This document shows positions 1 to 11,670 of a DNA stretch of 64,000 bases, one piece after another. The stretch lies in contig NC_080539.1 of NCBI RefSeq assembly GCF_028640845.1, positions 101,086,554 through 101,150,553 of the forward strand, given 5' to 3'. The notes under the pieces are model-generated. The model did not search any database. It saw nothing but the letters and a program-made list of their open reading frames with translations, and was not told where the DNA came from. The position numbers and the translations under genes were made by a program. Position 1 is the stretch's first letter; each line of letters begins with the position of its first letter. Source of the stretch: Ahaetulla prasina (lineage: Eukaryota; Chordata; Lepidosauria; Squamata; Colubridae).

Positions 1-753
1 AATGGAATTCACAGTGGGAATGGACTTAAGTCTCTTGTGGGAGTGCAGCGACTCCAAACTGATGATGTGTTCGATCCCACCCTCAAGCTAAATCTGCTCA
101 CTTCCTACAAGCAGGTTTGTAACAGAGAAAGATGTTCCCTTAGGCAGCCAGGCTTTAACTGATTTAGAGCTTATGATCAATACCAACGTCATAAATTTGT
201 GGCTACTCAACACTTGGCTGCTAGTGCAGATCTTCCAATTTAGGCATGTGTTTCCTGTAGTTTGCATCACTTAGCAATTTCCTGTAGAATTGCACATAAC
301 ATGATTTCCCTGCCCTATCCTGCTATTTTTTTTCTTTCCATCTCATCAGAACTCCCTTTATTCTATTTGGATTTTCTCTGGTCTATTTTGTGAATTTCTG
401 AGCCCTGCTGTCATCTTATTGTCCTCAGAAGTGCTGAATGACTCATTTGAGCCTTCTATGGTAGGTTAATAGACTGGATCATCTGTCAAGAGTGCTTGTC
501 AAGGCAACTTTAATCTGTATATTAACTTTTAAAAATGCCACAACATCTAGATTTTTAACTGCCTTCAGGATAACAGAATGTTTACACCTGAAGCTTCATT
601 TGCTGTGCCCATCTATGCTGATTTTCATTGCCAAGGAACATGCTCTCCGGGAAGTGATTTATTGTCACACCAAAGTGATTTCTCTCTAAATGTAATCTGT
701 GCTGTCTGAAGTATGATATAAATCAAATGAATGAATGAATGGAATTGTAGTTC
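1..753. other. No gene seen
   Basis: AT-rich intergenic DNA with no protein-like frame and no repeat family that I recognise, apart from a short (GAAT)n patch near 726-742. Confidence 0.5.
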
Positions 754-2195
754 AATAGAATAGAATAGAATTTTTTATTGGCCAAGTGTGATTGGACACA
801 CAAGGAATTTGTCTTGGTGCATATGCTCTCAGTGTACATAAAAGAAAAGATACCTTCATCAAGAATCATAAAGTACAACACTTAATGATAGGCATAGGGT
901 ACAAATAAGCAATCAGGAAACAATATCAATATAAATTGTAAGGATACAAGCAACAGTTGCAGTCATACAGTCATAAGTGGAAGGAGATGGGTGATGGGAA
1001 CGATGAGAAGATTAATAGTAGTGCAGATTTAGTAAATAGTTTGAGAGTGTTGAGGGAATTATTTGTTTAGCAGAGTGATGGCGTTCAGGAAAAACTGTTC
1101 TTGTGTCTAGTTGTTCTGCTGTGCAGTGCTCTGCAGCATCGCTTTGAGGGTTGGAGTTGAAACACTCTATGTCCAGAATGCAAGAAGTCTGTAAATATTT
1201 TCACAGCCCTCTTTTTGACTTGTGCAATATAAAAGTCCTCAGTGGAAGGCAGGTTAGTAGCCATTGTTTTTTTCTGCAGTTCTAATTATCCTCTGAAGTC
1301 TGTGTCTGTCTTGTTGGGTTGCAGAACCAAACCAGACAGTTATAGAGGTGCAGATGACAGACTCAATAATTCCTCTGTAGAACTGGATCAGCAGCTTCTT
1401 GGGCAGTTTGAGCTTTCTGAGTTGGCACAGAAAGAACATTCTTTGTTGTGCTTTTTTGATGACGTTTTTGATGTTAGGTGTTCATTTTAGATCTTGTGTT
1501 ATGGTAGAACCTAGAAATTTGAAGGTCTCTACTGCTGATACTGTGTTGTCTAGTATTGTAAGAAGTGGAAGTATGGAAGGGTTTCTCCTAAAGTCTACCA
1601 CCATTTCTACAGTTTTGAGTGTGTTTAGTTCCAGATTGTTCCAGTCACACCACAAGGCTAGTTGCTCAACCTTCCGTCTGTATGCGGATTCATCATTGTC
1701 TCGAATGAGACCGATCACTGTTGTGTCATCTGTGAACTTCAGTAGTTTAACAGATGGATTGTTAGAGATGCAGTCATTGGTATACAGAGAGAAGAGAAGT
1801 GGGGAGAGCACACAGCCTTGGGGGGGCCCCTTGCTAATTGTATAGGTATCTGATGTGATATGATTCTGCTTAGCTTCCTGTTTGTTAGGAAGCTTATGAT
1901 CCACTTACAAGTGTGTTCAGGTACCTGTAGCTGGTTTAGCTTAGTTAGAAGAGTGTCTGGAATGATGGTATTGAATGCTGAACTAAAATCAAGAGGACCC
2001 TTGCGTAGGTCTTTGGAGATTCAAGATGTTGTAGAATGTAGTGCAGAGCCATATTAACAGCATCATCTGTTGATCTATTTGCTTGGTATGCAAATTGCAA
2101 GCGGTCTAACAGCGGATCCGTTATGGTTTTCAAGTGGGACAGCACTAGCTTTTCAAAGGTTTTCATGACTATAGATACATCTGGAGAGCAACAAT
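754..2195 (-). mobile_element. CR1-type LINE (L3-like), 5'-truncated, with (AATAG)n tail
   Basis: On the minus strand this is the 3' part of a non-LTR retrotransposon of the CR1/L2/L3 group. The 3' end is (AATAG)n at 754-772, followed inward by a 3' UTR of about 480 bp and reverse-transcriptase coding sequence. The RT palm block (minus, 1482-1904) shows PPQGCVLSPLLF and a catalytic box FTDD where sister copies have FADD. An upstream RT block (1945-2166) has family residues [18 protein letters not shown]-terminal thumb-like block is at 1254-1439. These lie in different frames, so the copy is dead. No endonuclease part is present, and homology to the other copy in this window (58690-60352) fades near 2180-2195. 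Confidence 0.85.
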
Positions 2196-3039
2196 TTGGA
2201 GAAAGAGAACCCCAAATCAGATCCTGGAGACTCTTGGACCTCTTTTCTTCTTTTACTTAAAGATTTCCAACCTAGTTCGCAGAGGACATCATTGCTGGTA
2301 AAGTGGTCAAATATTTTAAAGCTCTTCTTCAAAAGAAAACGGCAAGTTGATCTGAAAGGACTTTTTCACCCAGCTGGTTTGGTTTTGAATGCAACTTACT
2401 GCTGCACCATGAAGGAAAACAATGAATATGAGGGATTTGCTTCCAAATATTCCAAAGCAATATTGTAATCCATATCCGAGCCAGCACAAAAGCATATGTA
2501 TATGGGAATGTAATCCATGTCCAGGCATTCTGCTTTTCTCCTTTTCATTATTCCTAGGGAGTTGATCCAGGCTTTATTTTTTGCTGCCTGTCTTGCTGTA
2601 ATAGACATTCTTCCAGGGCTCTTTGGAATAAGATGAAAATGGTACATTCTATATTGATGGGCTGTTTTGATTATTTAGGCTGAAGACCAAGGTACACAAA
2701 CTACAAGATAATAGCACTTTCTGCTCATTTGATACAGATTAGGCTGCAAATACAATTTATTTCAGTGGATAGTAGTTCCCAAGAAAGCGCGATAATTACT
2801 GCAAGCTCTGCCCCGAAGCTAAACAAACGAGAGATTCGTTTCAGAGAGCTTTTCAGCACCAAAGCGTCGGACAGTTCCAATTCATCTCCATTTTTCCCGT
2901 TTGCGCATTGAACCATAAACCATTTGTTAGGCTGGGTTCCCATAAGCCCAACTAAAACCCTAATCACGCATGTTATGTGGATGTAGCCATCGGGGTTGTA
3001 ACTGATATACATGATGATATACTGTGAAGAGTATGCATT
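2196..3039. other. NMBR upstream DNA, no feature recognised
   Basis: Moderately AT-rich sequence between the CR1 copy and the CpG-rich promoter. Short open frames here are not family-like. It could hold regulatory sites but none is visible by eye. Confidence 0.4.
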
Positions 3040-3696
3040 GGAAAAAATACAGACCCAAACTTCAGATCAGTCGCTGCTTGCGCTGCCGCCTTGTTTGCGC
3101 CTAGAATAACTACAACACAGAGGTCAGTCCTACATTTCATAGGGAGGATTTTGAAATGGACTCGTAACCCCTCAAACCAAAGAGTGTATAAAGGCATTTT
3201 CCTGGACCTTGATGCGGGGAAAAACCCTTCCCCCGCTACCTCAACTCGGGGCCCGGGTGTGCCTCACGCGCACTGTTCCTCCTTGTGGAGGCGGACCCGC
3301 TCGCCCTTAAAGGAAAGGCGCCCCCCTCTAAGGAAAGCAAAGCGAACTCGACTGGAGAGAGTCGCGCTCCAGATTGAGGAAGAAGAGGAGCTGCGAGTCA
3401 GGCGGTTTCTCCTAACGCTACACTCCGCAGAAGACGGAACAGCCCCGCGGACACTCAAAGCTTTCCCAAGAATCTTTCAGACAGCGGAGTAGCAGTGCCT
3501 CGCCTACCTTCGTCCATCCCATCGGAAGTAAAGAGGACGTTTCATTCCGATGAGACTTCTTTCTTTCTTGGGGTCTTCGGGGAGAGAAAGATTGGTTGGA
3601 CCGAAGGAAGAGGAGGAGTCGCCCCCACAAACTGCCGGCTCCTAGACCGAGGACTTGGGAGAAGGCCGTCGAAGGAGTCCCGGCTGCCAAGGGGTG
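3040..3696 (+). promoter_or_regulatory. NMBR: NMBR promoter and 5' leader (CpG-rich)
   Basis: From about 3050 the sequence becomes markedly GC- and CpG-rich, unlike the AT-rich flanks, and this continues through exon 1 to about 4200, as in a vertebrate CpG-island promoter. A TATA-like TATAAA is at 3187-3192, which would put a start site near 3215-3225 and give a 5' leader of roughly 480 nt. The leader contains a single upstream ATG (3550). An untranslated first exon farther upstream cannot be excluded. The island is directly seen; the TATA box and start site are inferred. Confidence 0.6.
3550..3645 (+). other. upstream ORF in the NMBR 5' leader (31 codons)
   Basis: This is the only ATG between the putative start site (about 3220) and the NMBR start codon at 3697. 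It opens a 31-codon frame ending at TAG 3643-3645, 51 nt before the main ATG and in a different frame. Its context is weak (C at -3, A at +4), so leaky scanning or reinitiation would be expected. The frame is directly seen; a translational effect on NMBR is inference. Confidence 0.4.
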
Positions 3697-4106
3697 ATGC
3701 CACCGAGGTCGACAGAGTCCACGTGGCTCCAAGGGACAGTGGCGGGCAACGAGAGCGAGGCGGCTGCTCCGGGGACCTCGTCCCCGCAGGCCGGGGCAGT
3801 ATTCGCCATCCGCTGCTTGATCCCCACGCTCTACCTGCTCATCATGGCCATGGGCTTGCTGGGCAACTTCACGTTGCTGAAGATCTTCGCCGCCCGAAGC
3901 GCCTCTCGAAGCGTGCCCAACATCTTCATCTCCAGCTTGGCCGCCGGAGACCTGTTGCTGCTGCTCACCTGCGTCCCGCTCGACGCCTCCCGCTTCTTCC
4001 TCGAGGAATGGCTCTTCGGCGAGGTGGGCTGCAAGCTGCTGCCGGCCATTCAGCTCACCTCCGTGGGCGTTTCCGTCTTCACCCTCACCGCCCTCAGCGC
4101 CGACAG
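3697..4106 (+). CDS. NMBR: Neuromedin B receptor, coding exon 1 (residues 1-137)
   Basis: This is the first coding exon of a bombesin-family class A GPCR that binds neuromedin B at the plasma membrane; the family signals mainly through Gq and phospholipase C. The ATG at 3697 is chosen because it opens the family-type MPPRSTES N-terminus and no in-frame ATG lies just upstream (the frame is open from 3655 but begins with TTG). The exon covers the extracellular N-terminus with an N-glycosylation sequon (N18-E-S), TM1 (about 36-58, N57 = 1.50), TM2 (73-94, D85 = 2.50) and TM3 (110-133). C112 is the conserved disulfide partner for extracellular loop 2, and Q119 sits where family work places a ligand-contact Gln. 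The exon ends inside the DRY motif: GACAG at 4102-4106 then GTGAG, so the Arg codon is split AG|G. Residues such as NPMD, PEAVFSEVA and HNLPGEY in exon 2 separate it from GRPR and BRS3. Confidence 0.95.
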
Positions 4107-4639
4107 GTGAGTCCAGGAGCGACCGAGGAAAGTCCTCCAGAGACGGAAGGCGGGTGGCGGAGCGCAACTAATCGGTGGGGAGAAAACAGCGGCAGGGGCA
4201 AAACACTGCAAACTTTCCGGCCCTTATGCCAGCCTTTGGCTGCCTTTCATGCCATTAGCGAGGTTCCCACTTTTAACAGAGTCCGCTGTTGAACGAATAA
4301 CTGACTAACTGAATGAAAAATGATCCTGCAACCAGCCTTGTTGGTGAAGCTTCTGCTTCACTAGAAGTTTGGAAAGGCATCGGTCCCTCTTTTTTTTTTT
4401 TCTCCACACGGTCAGACTGTCTGAATATGTGTCTGATTGGATTGCCAGAGGTCAGTCTGCCCCTTCAGGAGTCTTTATCTCATCCTATGCCAACTTCACC
4501 CACAAGTAAATAAGGAGATCCATGCTCCTCTGGGGGGGTACATCTATTTATTTTCTTTAATGAATTCAGCTGGAAGGAAATGGATTCTGTGGACACACAG
4601 AAGTAAGCTTAGCATTATCCTAAGTAGTGTTAACAAGGG

Positions 4640-4884
4640 AAGTTGGAAGCCTGTTATTAAAACACAGCTGCCTGCAATTACTGCAGGTTCTAGTCCCACC
4701 AGGTCAAAGGTTGACTCAGCCTTCCATCCTTTATAAGGTAGGTAAAATGAGGACCCAGATTGTTGGGGGGGGCAATAAGTTGACTTTGTAAATATACAAA
4801 TAGAATGAGACTATTGCCTTACACACTGTAAGCCGCCCTGAGTCTTCGGAGAAGGGCGGGATATAAATGTTAAAAAAAAAAAAA
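4640..4884 (+). mobile_element. tRNA-derived SINE, partial 5' end
   Basis: The 5' part has a B-box-like GGTTCTAGTCCC. The body has the GTAAAATGAGGACCCAG and GCCGCCCTGAGTC blocks shared with copies at 28776-29048, 34278-34530, 38890-38985 and 52688-52967, and the element ends in an A-rich tail at 4871-4884. It depends on LINE enzymes for movement. Compared with the 34278 copy, the 5' A-box part is decayed. Confidence 0.8.
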
Positions 4885-6328
4885 CCTTTATTCATCAGCT
4901 GTGATAGATAAACTGAACATTTCTTTTTAGATGTAGTTTTTCCCTAAATGCTAATTCCAGGGAACAAGTAGGAGCATCCTTGACTTTGTTTTCACTTGAG
5001 CAATTTCCAGAGCATCTCCTATAACTGGCCACATTTGTAGACATAAATCTGAATAAGACAAATGATCGGTCTAAAAACCTTACGTTCTTCTTTAGAAATA
5101 TTTGTCCCTTTAAATGTATTAAACTGGGAGACAGCTCATCTATTCTGTTCCTAAGTAAACATAATGTAAGCTGACATTAAGGAGAAGCAATTAATGTCCA
5201 CACAATATTTATGGAGCTGAAATGTCAAGCAGCAAAGAACAAAGAACCAAGCAACGTATGATTAAAAATTGCCCATTAGGTCCAATTGTTTTACTTTAAT
5301 ACAAAGTTGGAAAAATAGAAGAGAAAAAGGTCACAATTTGATATCAAGATTAGAGGATTCTGACCAAAATCATCAGCAAAAGAATATGTCTTTCCCCCCT
5401 ACGGACAAACTCATACAGTGATGATAAAATGTGCTGGCATTATTTGTTTCCTTACTGAAATTTGTCAATTTGCAGTTGAAGTAAAAAAAGTTTTTATTCA
5501 GAAAATGTGTCAAGCCACTTGTATGAGCTTCCTGAAACAGACAAGTTAATAGTCCATCTTGAAATGTCTATAGATAAATATTAACAGGATGTTGGAATAA
5601 AAAAAATTGCCATTATTGCTGGTCCTTCTCTTCCCTCTCAGTTTTTTTTTCCTTTTGAAAAAGAATTAAACTGAGATTACAATCTCATTGCATGCTGTTA
5701 GAAAAGCATTGGAACTTGTAACCAACTAAGCCCTAGGCTTTGAGACAGATGTAATATTGGGAACACATAGATGCAAATTTACACTCATTCATAAATGCAC
5801 ATGATTTCACCAATGTGGAAAAAAAATGGTGAGTTGAATGATACTCAGTAAGTGGCATAGTAGCATATATCTTGGGAAGAGTTGCTTGCAAAAACCAGGA
5901 GTGCTTTTTAATAATGTGATGTTTTGTCCTAGCACTCATTTCTATTTGTGAGAAATGAAGAGTCGTGTCATAATTACATCACACAGGGTAAACCAATGCA
6001 AGAATGCTGAGAAATAAGTCCAGTGAATTCCTAGTGAACAGAATTTTTTTTATAGAAGATCATCTGTCTCTCTATTTCTCAGTCTTAGGATGGTCTGTTC
6101 TTTGCCAAATTTACTATTTGCATGCATGTGCAAAGGGATACAGTTGTGCCCTTTTCTAACAATGATTAATTGTCAGTGATTAATATGTACACTGATACAG
6201 CTATTCAATGATAGATAACGTCATGCAAGTGGTTTCAGGCCACTTGCTATCTGCTCTTGCAGGAATGTTTATTTTATCAGAAGAAAAGTGATAACATTGC
6301 AGACTGTTCTCCCTCTCTTATATTAGAC
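4885..6328. other. Intron 1 sequence without recognised features
   Basis: AT-rich single-copy-looking intronic DNA. I see no protein-like frame, RNA gene or repeat family in it. Confidence 0.4.
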
Positions 6329-6757
6329 CAGGGGTGTCAAATTCAATTCCATTGACAGCCATATCAGAGTTGTGTTTCACCTTGGGGGCCGGGGTGGGCG
6401 TGGCCAGGGTGGGTGTCACTTGTTTTGGAGGTGTCTGTAGTGGCCCAAATGCTCTGCCAGTGGAAATGGGCTCCAGAGCTCCATTTTCAGCTGCACTGGC
6501 CTCCTGCCACCCTCTGCCAGTGAAAATGGAGCTCAGGGGGAGGAGTATACACTATATGTGCCCTCCTGAACTCTGTTTTCACTGGCAGAGGGCAGCAGGA
6601 GGCCACTACAGCTGAAAACAGAGCCTGGGAGAGCCAGATGTGGCCCTCCCATTTTCACTGGTAGAGGCACCGCGGGCCGGTCCTTTGCTGTTTCTAGGGC
6701 AGCCCCATGGGCCAGATCTAAGCATCCCATGGGCCGGATTTGAGTTTGACACCCCTA
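6329..6757. mobile_element. hAT-type MITE, CAGGGGTGTCAAA family
   Basis: The termini are CAGGGGTGTCAAATTC and the inverted GAGTTTGACACCCCTA. Flanks TATTAGAC (6321-6328) and TACTAGAC (6758-6765) match at 7 of 8 positions, as expected for an ageing hAT 8-bp TSD. The interior is GC-rich, non-coding, and shares long blocks with the copy at 25596-26220. Non-autonomous; a hAT transposase would have acted in trans. Confidence 0.85.
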
Positions 6758-7134
6758 TACTAGACTCAGTTTTCCCTTTGGTCATACACTGCTCTGAATT
6801 TTAAAGGATTTTTAAGATGGATTCAAGAAACAAAATGTTCATTTGAGCTACCAACATCTTTGTATCTTTCTTGTTTTGTTCTGGTTTGATTCAGTTTTGA
6901 AGCCTGTGGTCTAAATAAATGGTAATGGAGAAATCCAGCATTTTGAAACAACACAACTGAGCAATATTACTACCTTGAATGTAAAAAAGAAAAAGATCTT
7001 ATTGTTTGAAATATGAAAAATTCTTTGACTAAGTCCCACCATAGCTTTTGTTGCCCTGGCTAGAAAGATCCTGCTTCACAAGTTTTTCCTTAAAAAAAAA
7101 CATTTTAGGTAAAGTAAAAAACAAACTTCATGTA

Positions 7135-7349
7135 AAAATTTTATTTTTAAAATTTTATTTTATTGGTTTTAAATTTATTACTAATTTTAATGGGGTTTTT
7201 AGTTTTATATATTTTTAAAGTTTTTAGGCCAACTATATAATAAGTTTTTTAATTTGTATTTTAATTGTATATTTTTGTATCGTTTTGTTTTATCTTGGCT
7301 GTACACCGCCCTGAGTCCTTCGGGAGAAGGGCGGTATAAAAATTGAATA

Positions 7350-7435
<86 letters not shown>
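7135..7435 (+). mobile_element. LINE 3' end with (AAT)n tail
   Basis: AT-rich 3' UTR, then the conserved block CCGCCCTGAGTCC...GAGAAGGGCGGTATAAA near 7308-7340, then a long (AAT)n array at about 7347-7435. The same 3' block ends the LINE copy at 36370-36760 and, in variant form, several SINEs here, so SINE and LINE appear to share a 3' tail. The array is a pure trinucleotide microsatellite of about 30 units. Confidence 0.75.
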
Positions 7436-7437
<2 letters not shown>

Positions 7438-7804
7438 GAGAGTGAACTACATTCATCAGGAGACAAGCCTAAGTAGCTATGTAACAGATGGCAACTTCAC
7501 AGGACCATGTCTGATTCTGCAGTATTTTTTTTCAGTAGGAGGATCCTATTTGCTGTGTTACATTCTATAATATCTAAAAAGAGATGGAACATTTTCCACA
7601 AAGGTTAGTACCCACTAAAATGAGACAGTAAATGGGATAAGAGACAGTAGATTAATGCATAAATAAAGTAAACAAGGTATAATTTGGAATGTAATTTTAA
7701 GTAAGTTTAAATATAAGTTTGACCAAACTAAATATAGATTTTGGATCTTACTTAGTTGAAACATGATATGTGAATGCTATATGTCAATGAGGAACCAAAA
7801 GACA
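7436..7804. other. Intron 1 sequence without recognised features
   Basis: Unremarkable AT-rich DNA between two LINE relics. Confidence 0.4.
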
Positions 7805-9125
7805 TAGAGTTTTTTTTTTAATATACAATTTTTTAAAAAAATATATAAACATTCCATCTTCCCTTAAACAGTGCATTGTCTGGGTACAAATATCTCTGTG
7901 CAATAACCATCAAAATTTACAACGGTGCTCATTACACTGATATTAATTTTCTGATCTTACAATTGTAGTATTGAACTTAGAAGCTGTTCATTTTTCCCTC
8001 TTAACATATCTTCTAGTAAGAATATAACAGTAATATTAAGTATAATAATCTTAATAGTCATAATAATCATCAACATCATATTGTTTACATCTCTAGCTTA
8101 ACATATTTTCTACTCTTCTTTAACCTCCTTCTTCTATTTCCAACTTCCTTTTTTATTCTCTAGCCATTGATAAAATAATTCCCATATCATATAATATTCA
8201 GTTTGCTCTTTCTCCTTAATTGCAAGCGTTAATCTACTCATTTCTGCACATTCTAATATTTTCCTAATCCCATTCTCATCAGTAGGGAACTCTTCACTTT
8301 TTCAGTTTTGTGCAAATACAATTCTAGTTGCAGTTAATACATGGATAATTAAATATGTGATCTCCAGTGGTGAGTTGCTATGGTTCTCCCTGGATTGGGA
8401 GAGCTGGTAGTGGAGATGTTGAGGTGACAGTGAACCAGGTCACTCCGACTGTCATCTGGGCCCTCCCACCCGCCCCTGCGCTATACCTACCTTTATTCCT
8501 CCATTTTTAGCCCAGCTGAAAGGCATGGCAGAGCGGATTGCAATGCTTCAGCTGTTCAGCCAGTCAATGCGCTTGTGCGAAGCACAAGTTTGGCGTGCGT
8601 GCATGCGATGCAGGCACGGGCGTGTTGATTGTGCGCAAAGCGCGTGCACAAAGTGAACGGGTGGTAACACCGATTAGAACCCACCACTGGTGTTCTCTTT
8701 AATATAAGTTTCAGGTAACATCCCCAACAAAAATATTTCTGGTTTTAAATCAATGTGCTGCTTTATCATCTTTTCCAGCCATGTATGTATTTTTTGTCCA
8801 GTATTTTTTTGCTTCTACACATGTCCACCACATATGATAATAGGACCCAGGTATCTGGTGGCACTTCCAACATTTTGCTGACTTATCTTTGAACATCTCT
8901 GCCAACCTTGCTGGTGCAAAGTACCATCTATAAAATATCTTGTACAAATTTTCTTTATATGCAGTTGACATCATTAATTTGTAGTTTCTGTCCCACAATT
9001 TCTGCCATTTATCTAATTCTATTGTATGACCAAATTTTTTTGCCCATGCTATCATTGCCTCCTTCACTTGTTCGTGAAAGACATAGAATTCTTTAAAGAA
9101 ACCAGATGTCTGTCTAATCAAAAAA
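7805..9125 (-). pseudogene. L1-type LINE, ORF2 C-terminal relic, split by a MITE
   Basis: On the minus strand, 8750-9121 encodes the C-terminal end of an L1 ORF2-like protein with the zinc-knuckle-like CWKCHQIPGSYYHMWWTC, a cysteine-rich block found downstream of the RT in L1 elements. Downstream (8090-8364, minus) the frame resumes with ILECAEMSRLTLAIKEKE, typical of the last part of squamate L1 ORF2. A hAT MITE (8365-8689) sits between them. The 3' UTR reaches about 7805. Stops and frame breaks show it is dead. The L1 match rests on memory of the family. Confidence 0.75.
8365..8689. mobile_element. hAT-type MITE, CAGTGGTG family, inside an L1 relic
   Basis: Ends are CAGTGGTGAGTT and inverted AACCCACCACTG. 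Flanking 8-mers GTGATCTC (8357-8364) and GTGTTCTC (8690-8697) match at 7 of 8 positions. The interior is GC-rich and non-coding. It interrupts the L1 ORF2 relic, so it is the younger insertion. Confidence 0.85.
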
Positions 9126-9479
9126 CTTTTAGTTCCATCATTGGACTCTCTCCAGATTAGATACAGTTATGCATTCTTTATTCAAAGTGATAACATGTTG
9201 ATACCACTTTCTACAACATTCTCTTCATTAAAAAAAAATGCTCTGAAAAAAAATTTGCTTCTGGAAATATTGATAATGGAAAAAGACAAAGGAAAAGAAG
9301 CATTAGATTCTGGAAAGCTACCACCAGAGATGGCCTCATATAGCTTGAAAACTGCAGTTTTAGTAAACATTAAATTCCTTCTGACAAAATCATTGGGAGG
9401 AGATTTGTTTGTTAACATAGCTCTAGAAGAGTCTTACCAAGTGGAGAGTGCTGCAAAATACTCCATTTCATTGCCAGCC

Positions 9480-9702
9480 AGCTGAGTTTGTCCTCTTCTA
9501 GGAGATTCCACTCTCCTTTTGTGTTTTTCCAGATTTCAGCTAAATGTCTATGGAGATTCTCAGTCATCCATGTCATGGTTGTCCCAAAGGTGCTTTTTCA
9601 AAAGGCAACTGGACTCTCTGGTTTTTCTTTGAAGATGTTTTGCTTCTCATCCAAGAAGCTTCTTCAGCTCTGACTGGATGGTGAGGAATGGAAGGATTTA
9701 TA
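9480..9702. repeat. Unidentified interspersed repeat, continued at 9939-10015
   Basis: The block around 9620-9670 (ATGTTTTGCTTCTCATCC, AAGAAGCTTCTTCAGC) is a sequence I have seen repeatedly in reptile and fish DNA and which may come from a Penelope-like or other retroelement, but I cannot confirm the family. A hAT MITE interrupts it at 9703-9930; the right part with TTGCAGACAGCT follows. Confidence 0.35.
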
Positions 9703-9930
9703 CCAGGGGTGAAATCCAGCAGATACTGACAGATTCTGGAGAATTGGTAGCGGAAATTTTGAGCAGTCCAGAGAACCGGTAGCGGAAATTTGAGTAGTTC
9801 GGAGAAAGGTCAAATATCTGGCTGGCCCCAGAGTGGGGTGGGAATGGAGATTTTGCAGTATCCTTTCTCTGCCACACCCACCAAGCCACGCCCACAGAAC
9901 CAGTAGTAAAAAAAATTGGATTTCACCACG
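9703..9930. mobile_element. hAT-type MITE, CAGTGGTG family
   Basis: Ends are CCAGGGGTGAAATCC and GGATTTCACCACG. It is flanked by an exact 8-bp TSD, GATTTATA at 9695-9702 and 9931-9938. The interior contains the family's ACCGGTAG and CCACGCCCA motifs and no coding capacity. Confidence 0.92.
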
Positions 9931-9938
9931 GATTTATA

Positions 9939-11272
9939 TTCGTTGCAGACAGCTAAAAGAATGCAAATGAGCAGCTGTCTGCAAGAGTTATAAACCCTTC
10001 CATTCAGTTAGCACTCCTTAAGAACTAAGAATATATATACTAAGGAGTATATTAAGGAAGCAGACCCAGGACTAGGTTTAGATTTGCTCCTGAAAGGAAT
10101 TGAGAAACATTAACAGATGTTTCTGCTTGTCACATATCATTGTAGATGGTCCCAATTGTGCCTTGTTCTAGTCATATCATATAGTGCTAATGAGAGTCTT
10201 TCACTGACAAACACTGAGTATCAGCACAGAAGTTGATGGTGATGTGAATTATGTGAGAAGTGCTTGACTCCATTTTTTCAAATTCTGTTCTTCTGCAAGC
10301 AGGGGAATGACACATCATTGTGTATACAACCATCAAGTCAAGGATATGTCACTTTGGTGGGCACATAAGAGGAGTGCAAAGCACATTTCTTGTGTGTGTG
10401 TGTGTGTATGTGTGTGTGTGTTTGTGTGTGAGAAAGGTGAAGAGATTTAAATTTTGGTACGAATGGGAACAACTGGATGAGGCAGTTCTTTCTGGCTAGT
10501 TGATGAGAACTGACCGGAAAGGTCAAATTGGGATTGAATGTTGCAGAGCTTCAAACAAGTAAATATGTCTATTTCTAGTATATTTTGCTGTCTTACAATC
10601 TTAGATCAGCTAAATATTTTGCATATTTAGTTACTTCTTGCATCTGAAAAATGAACCTAGATAAAATGTGTATGCTTGCAAGATATATGGTGTGTATGCT
10701 TACAGCTCTAGCCAGGTGCATTTTTCAAGGCTAAATTTACATTTTCTTTAATCACCCCTCTTTAATTTTTCATCTCTCACTGCATATTCTGATATCTTAG
10801 ACTCTAGAGAGAAACTAGAGGGAATGACTCAAGCAGAGCAAAAGTTTTGTCTGAATAAATAGGAAATCAACCCTTTCTGTAATCATGTTTATCACTTTTC
10901 CATTATTTGGGCTTGTAAGGGGAAATTATGTGGATATCTCTTTTTCACCACTAGCTGTGATTGCCTATCAGGTATCCATTGATCTCACTTATCAGAATAC
11001 CTTTCTCGTTTCTTTCATTCATTCCTGGTTCACTGCAAATGTTTGCAACTACAACCAATTCTATCAAACTGAAATCTTTTAAATGATACCCACAGAGGCA
11101 TAACGCCAGAGAAATCCTGAAATATTTCTCAATTTTCTGCAGACAAGCTGTTACATATGGGGGATTTGTTAGTTTTCACGATGAAGTATTAGTAAGTCTG
11201 TAATGTAGGGATGATGTGTCTTTGCTGCTCACTGCAAATTGGTTTGAATCTGCAAACTAATTCTTAACTATG
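9939..11272. other. Intron 1 sequence; (GT)n at 10390-10432
   Basis: No gene or RNA gene seen. An interrupted GT/TG microsatellite of about 40 bp lies at 10390-10432. The first 75 bp continue the repeat noted at 9480-9702. Confidence 0.45.
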
Positions 11273-11280
11273 GGCTATTT

Positions 11281-11662
11281 CAGTGGTGAAATCCAATTTT
11301 TTTTACTACTGGTTCTGTGGGTGTGGCTTGGTGGGCGTGGTGTGGCTTGGTGGGTGTGGCTTGGTGGGCGTGGCAGGGGGAAGGATACTGCAAAATCTCC
11401 ATTCCCATCCCACTCCAGGTGAAGGATACTACAAAATCTCCATTCCCATCCCACTCCAGGAGAATGATACTGTAAAATTTCCATTCCTCCCCCACTCTGG
11501 GGCCAGTCAGAGGTGGTATTTGCCGGTTCTCTGAACTGCTCAAAATTTCCACTACTGGTTCTCTGAACTGCTCAAAATTTCAGCTGCTGGTTCTCTGAAC
11601 TGCTCAAAATTTCAGCTGCTGGTTCTCCAGAGCCTGTCAGAACCTGCTGGATTTCACCCCTG
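11281..11662. mobile_element. hAT-type MITE, CAGTGGTG family, reverse orientation
   Basis: Ends are CAGTGGTGAAATCC and GGATTTCACCCCTG. Flanks GGCTATTT (11273-11280) and GGCTGTCT (11663-11670) agree at 6 of 8 positions. Inside are two local tandem duplications: a GGTGTGGCTTGGTGGGCGT-type unit near 11328-11372 and a CTGGTTCTCTGAACTGCT unit near 11550-11615. Confidence 0.85.
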
Positions 11663-11670
11663 GGCTGTCT

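Noticed and set aside
3091..3492. 133-codon + frame in the promoter region
   Set aside because: Low-complexity Arg-rich product of GC-rich DNA; precedes or overlaps the putative transcription start.
3418..4167. 249-codon open frame antisense to NMBR exon 1, and a 265-codon + frame at 3495-4292
   Set aside because: Both are by-products of the GC-rich exon 1/promoter; neither shows a domain, and the true frame encodes GPCR helices.
7205..7456. Poly-leucine open frame
   Set aside because: Translation of the (AAT)n microsatellite.
9141..9485. 114-codon + frame
   Set aside because: No domain recognised, adjacent to L1 relic, composition AT-driven; probably chance.
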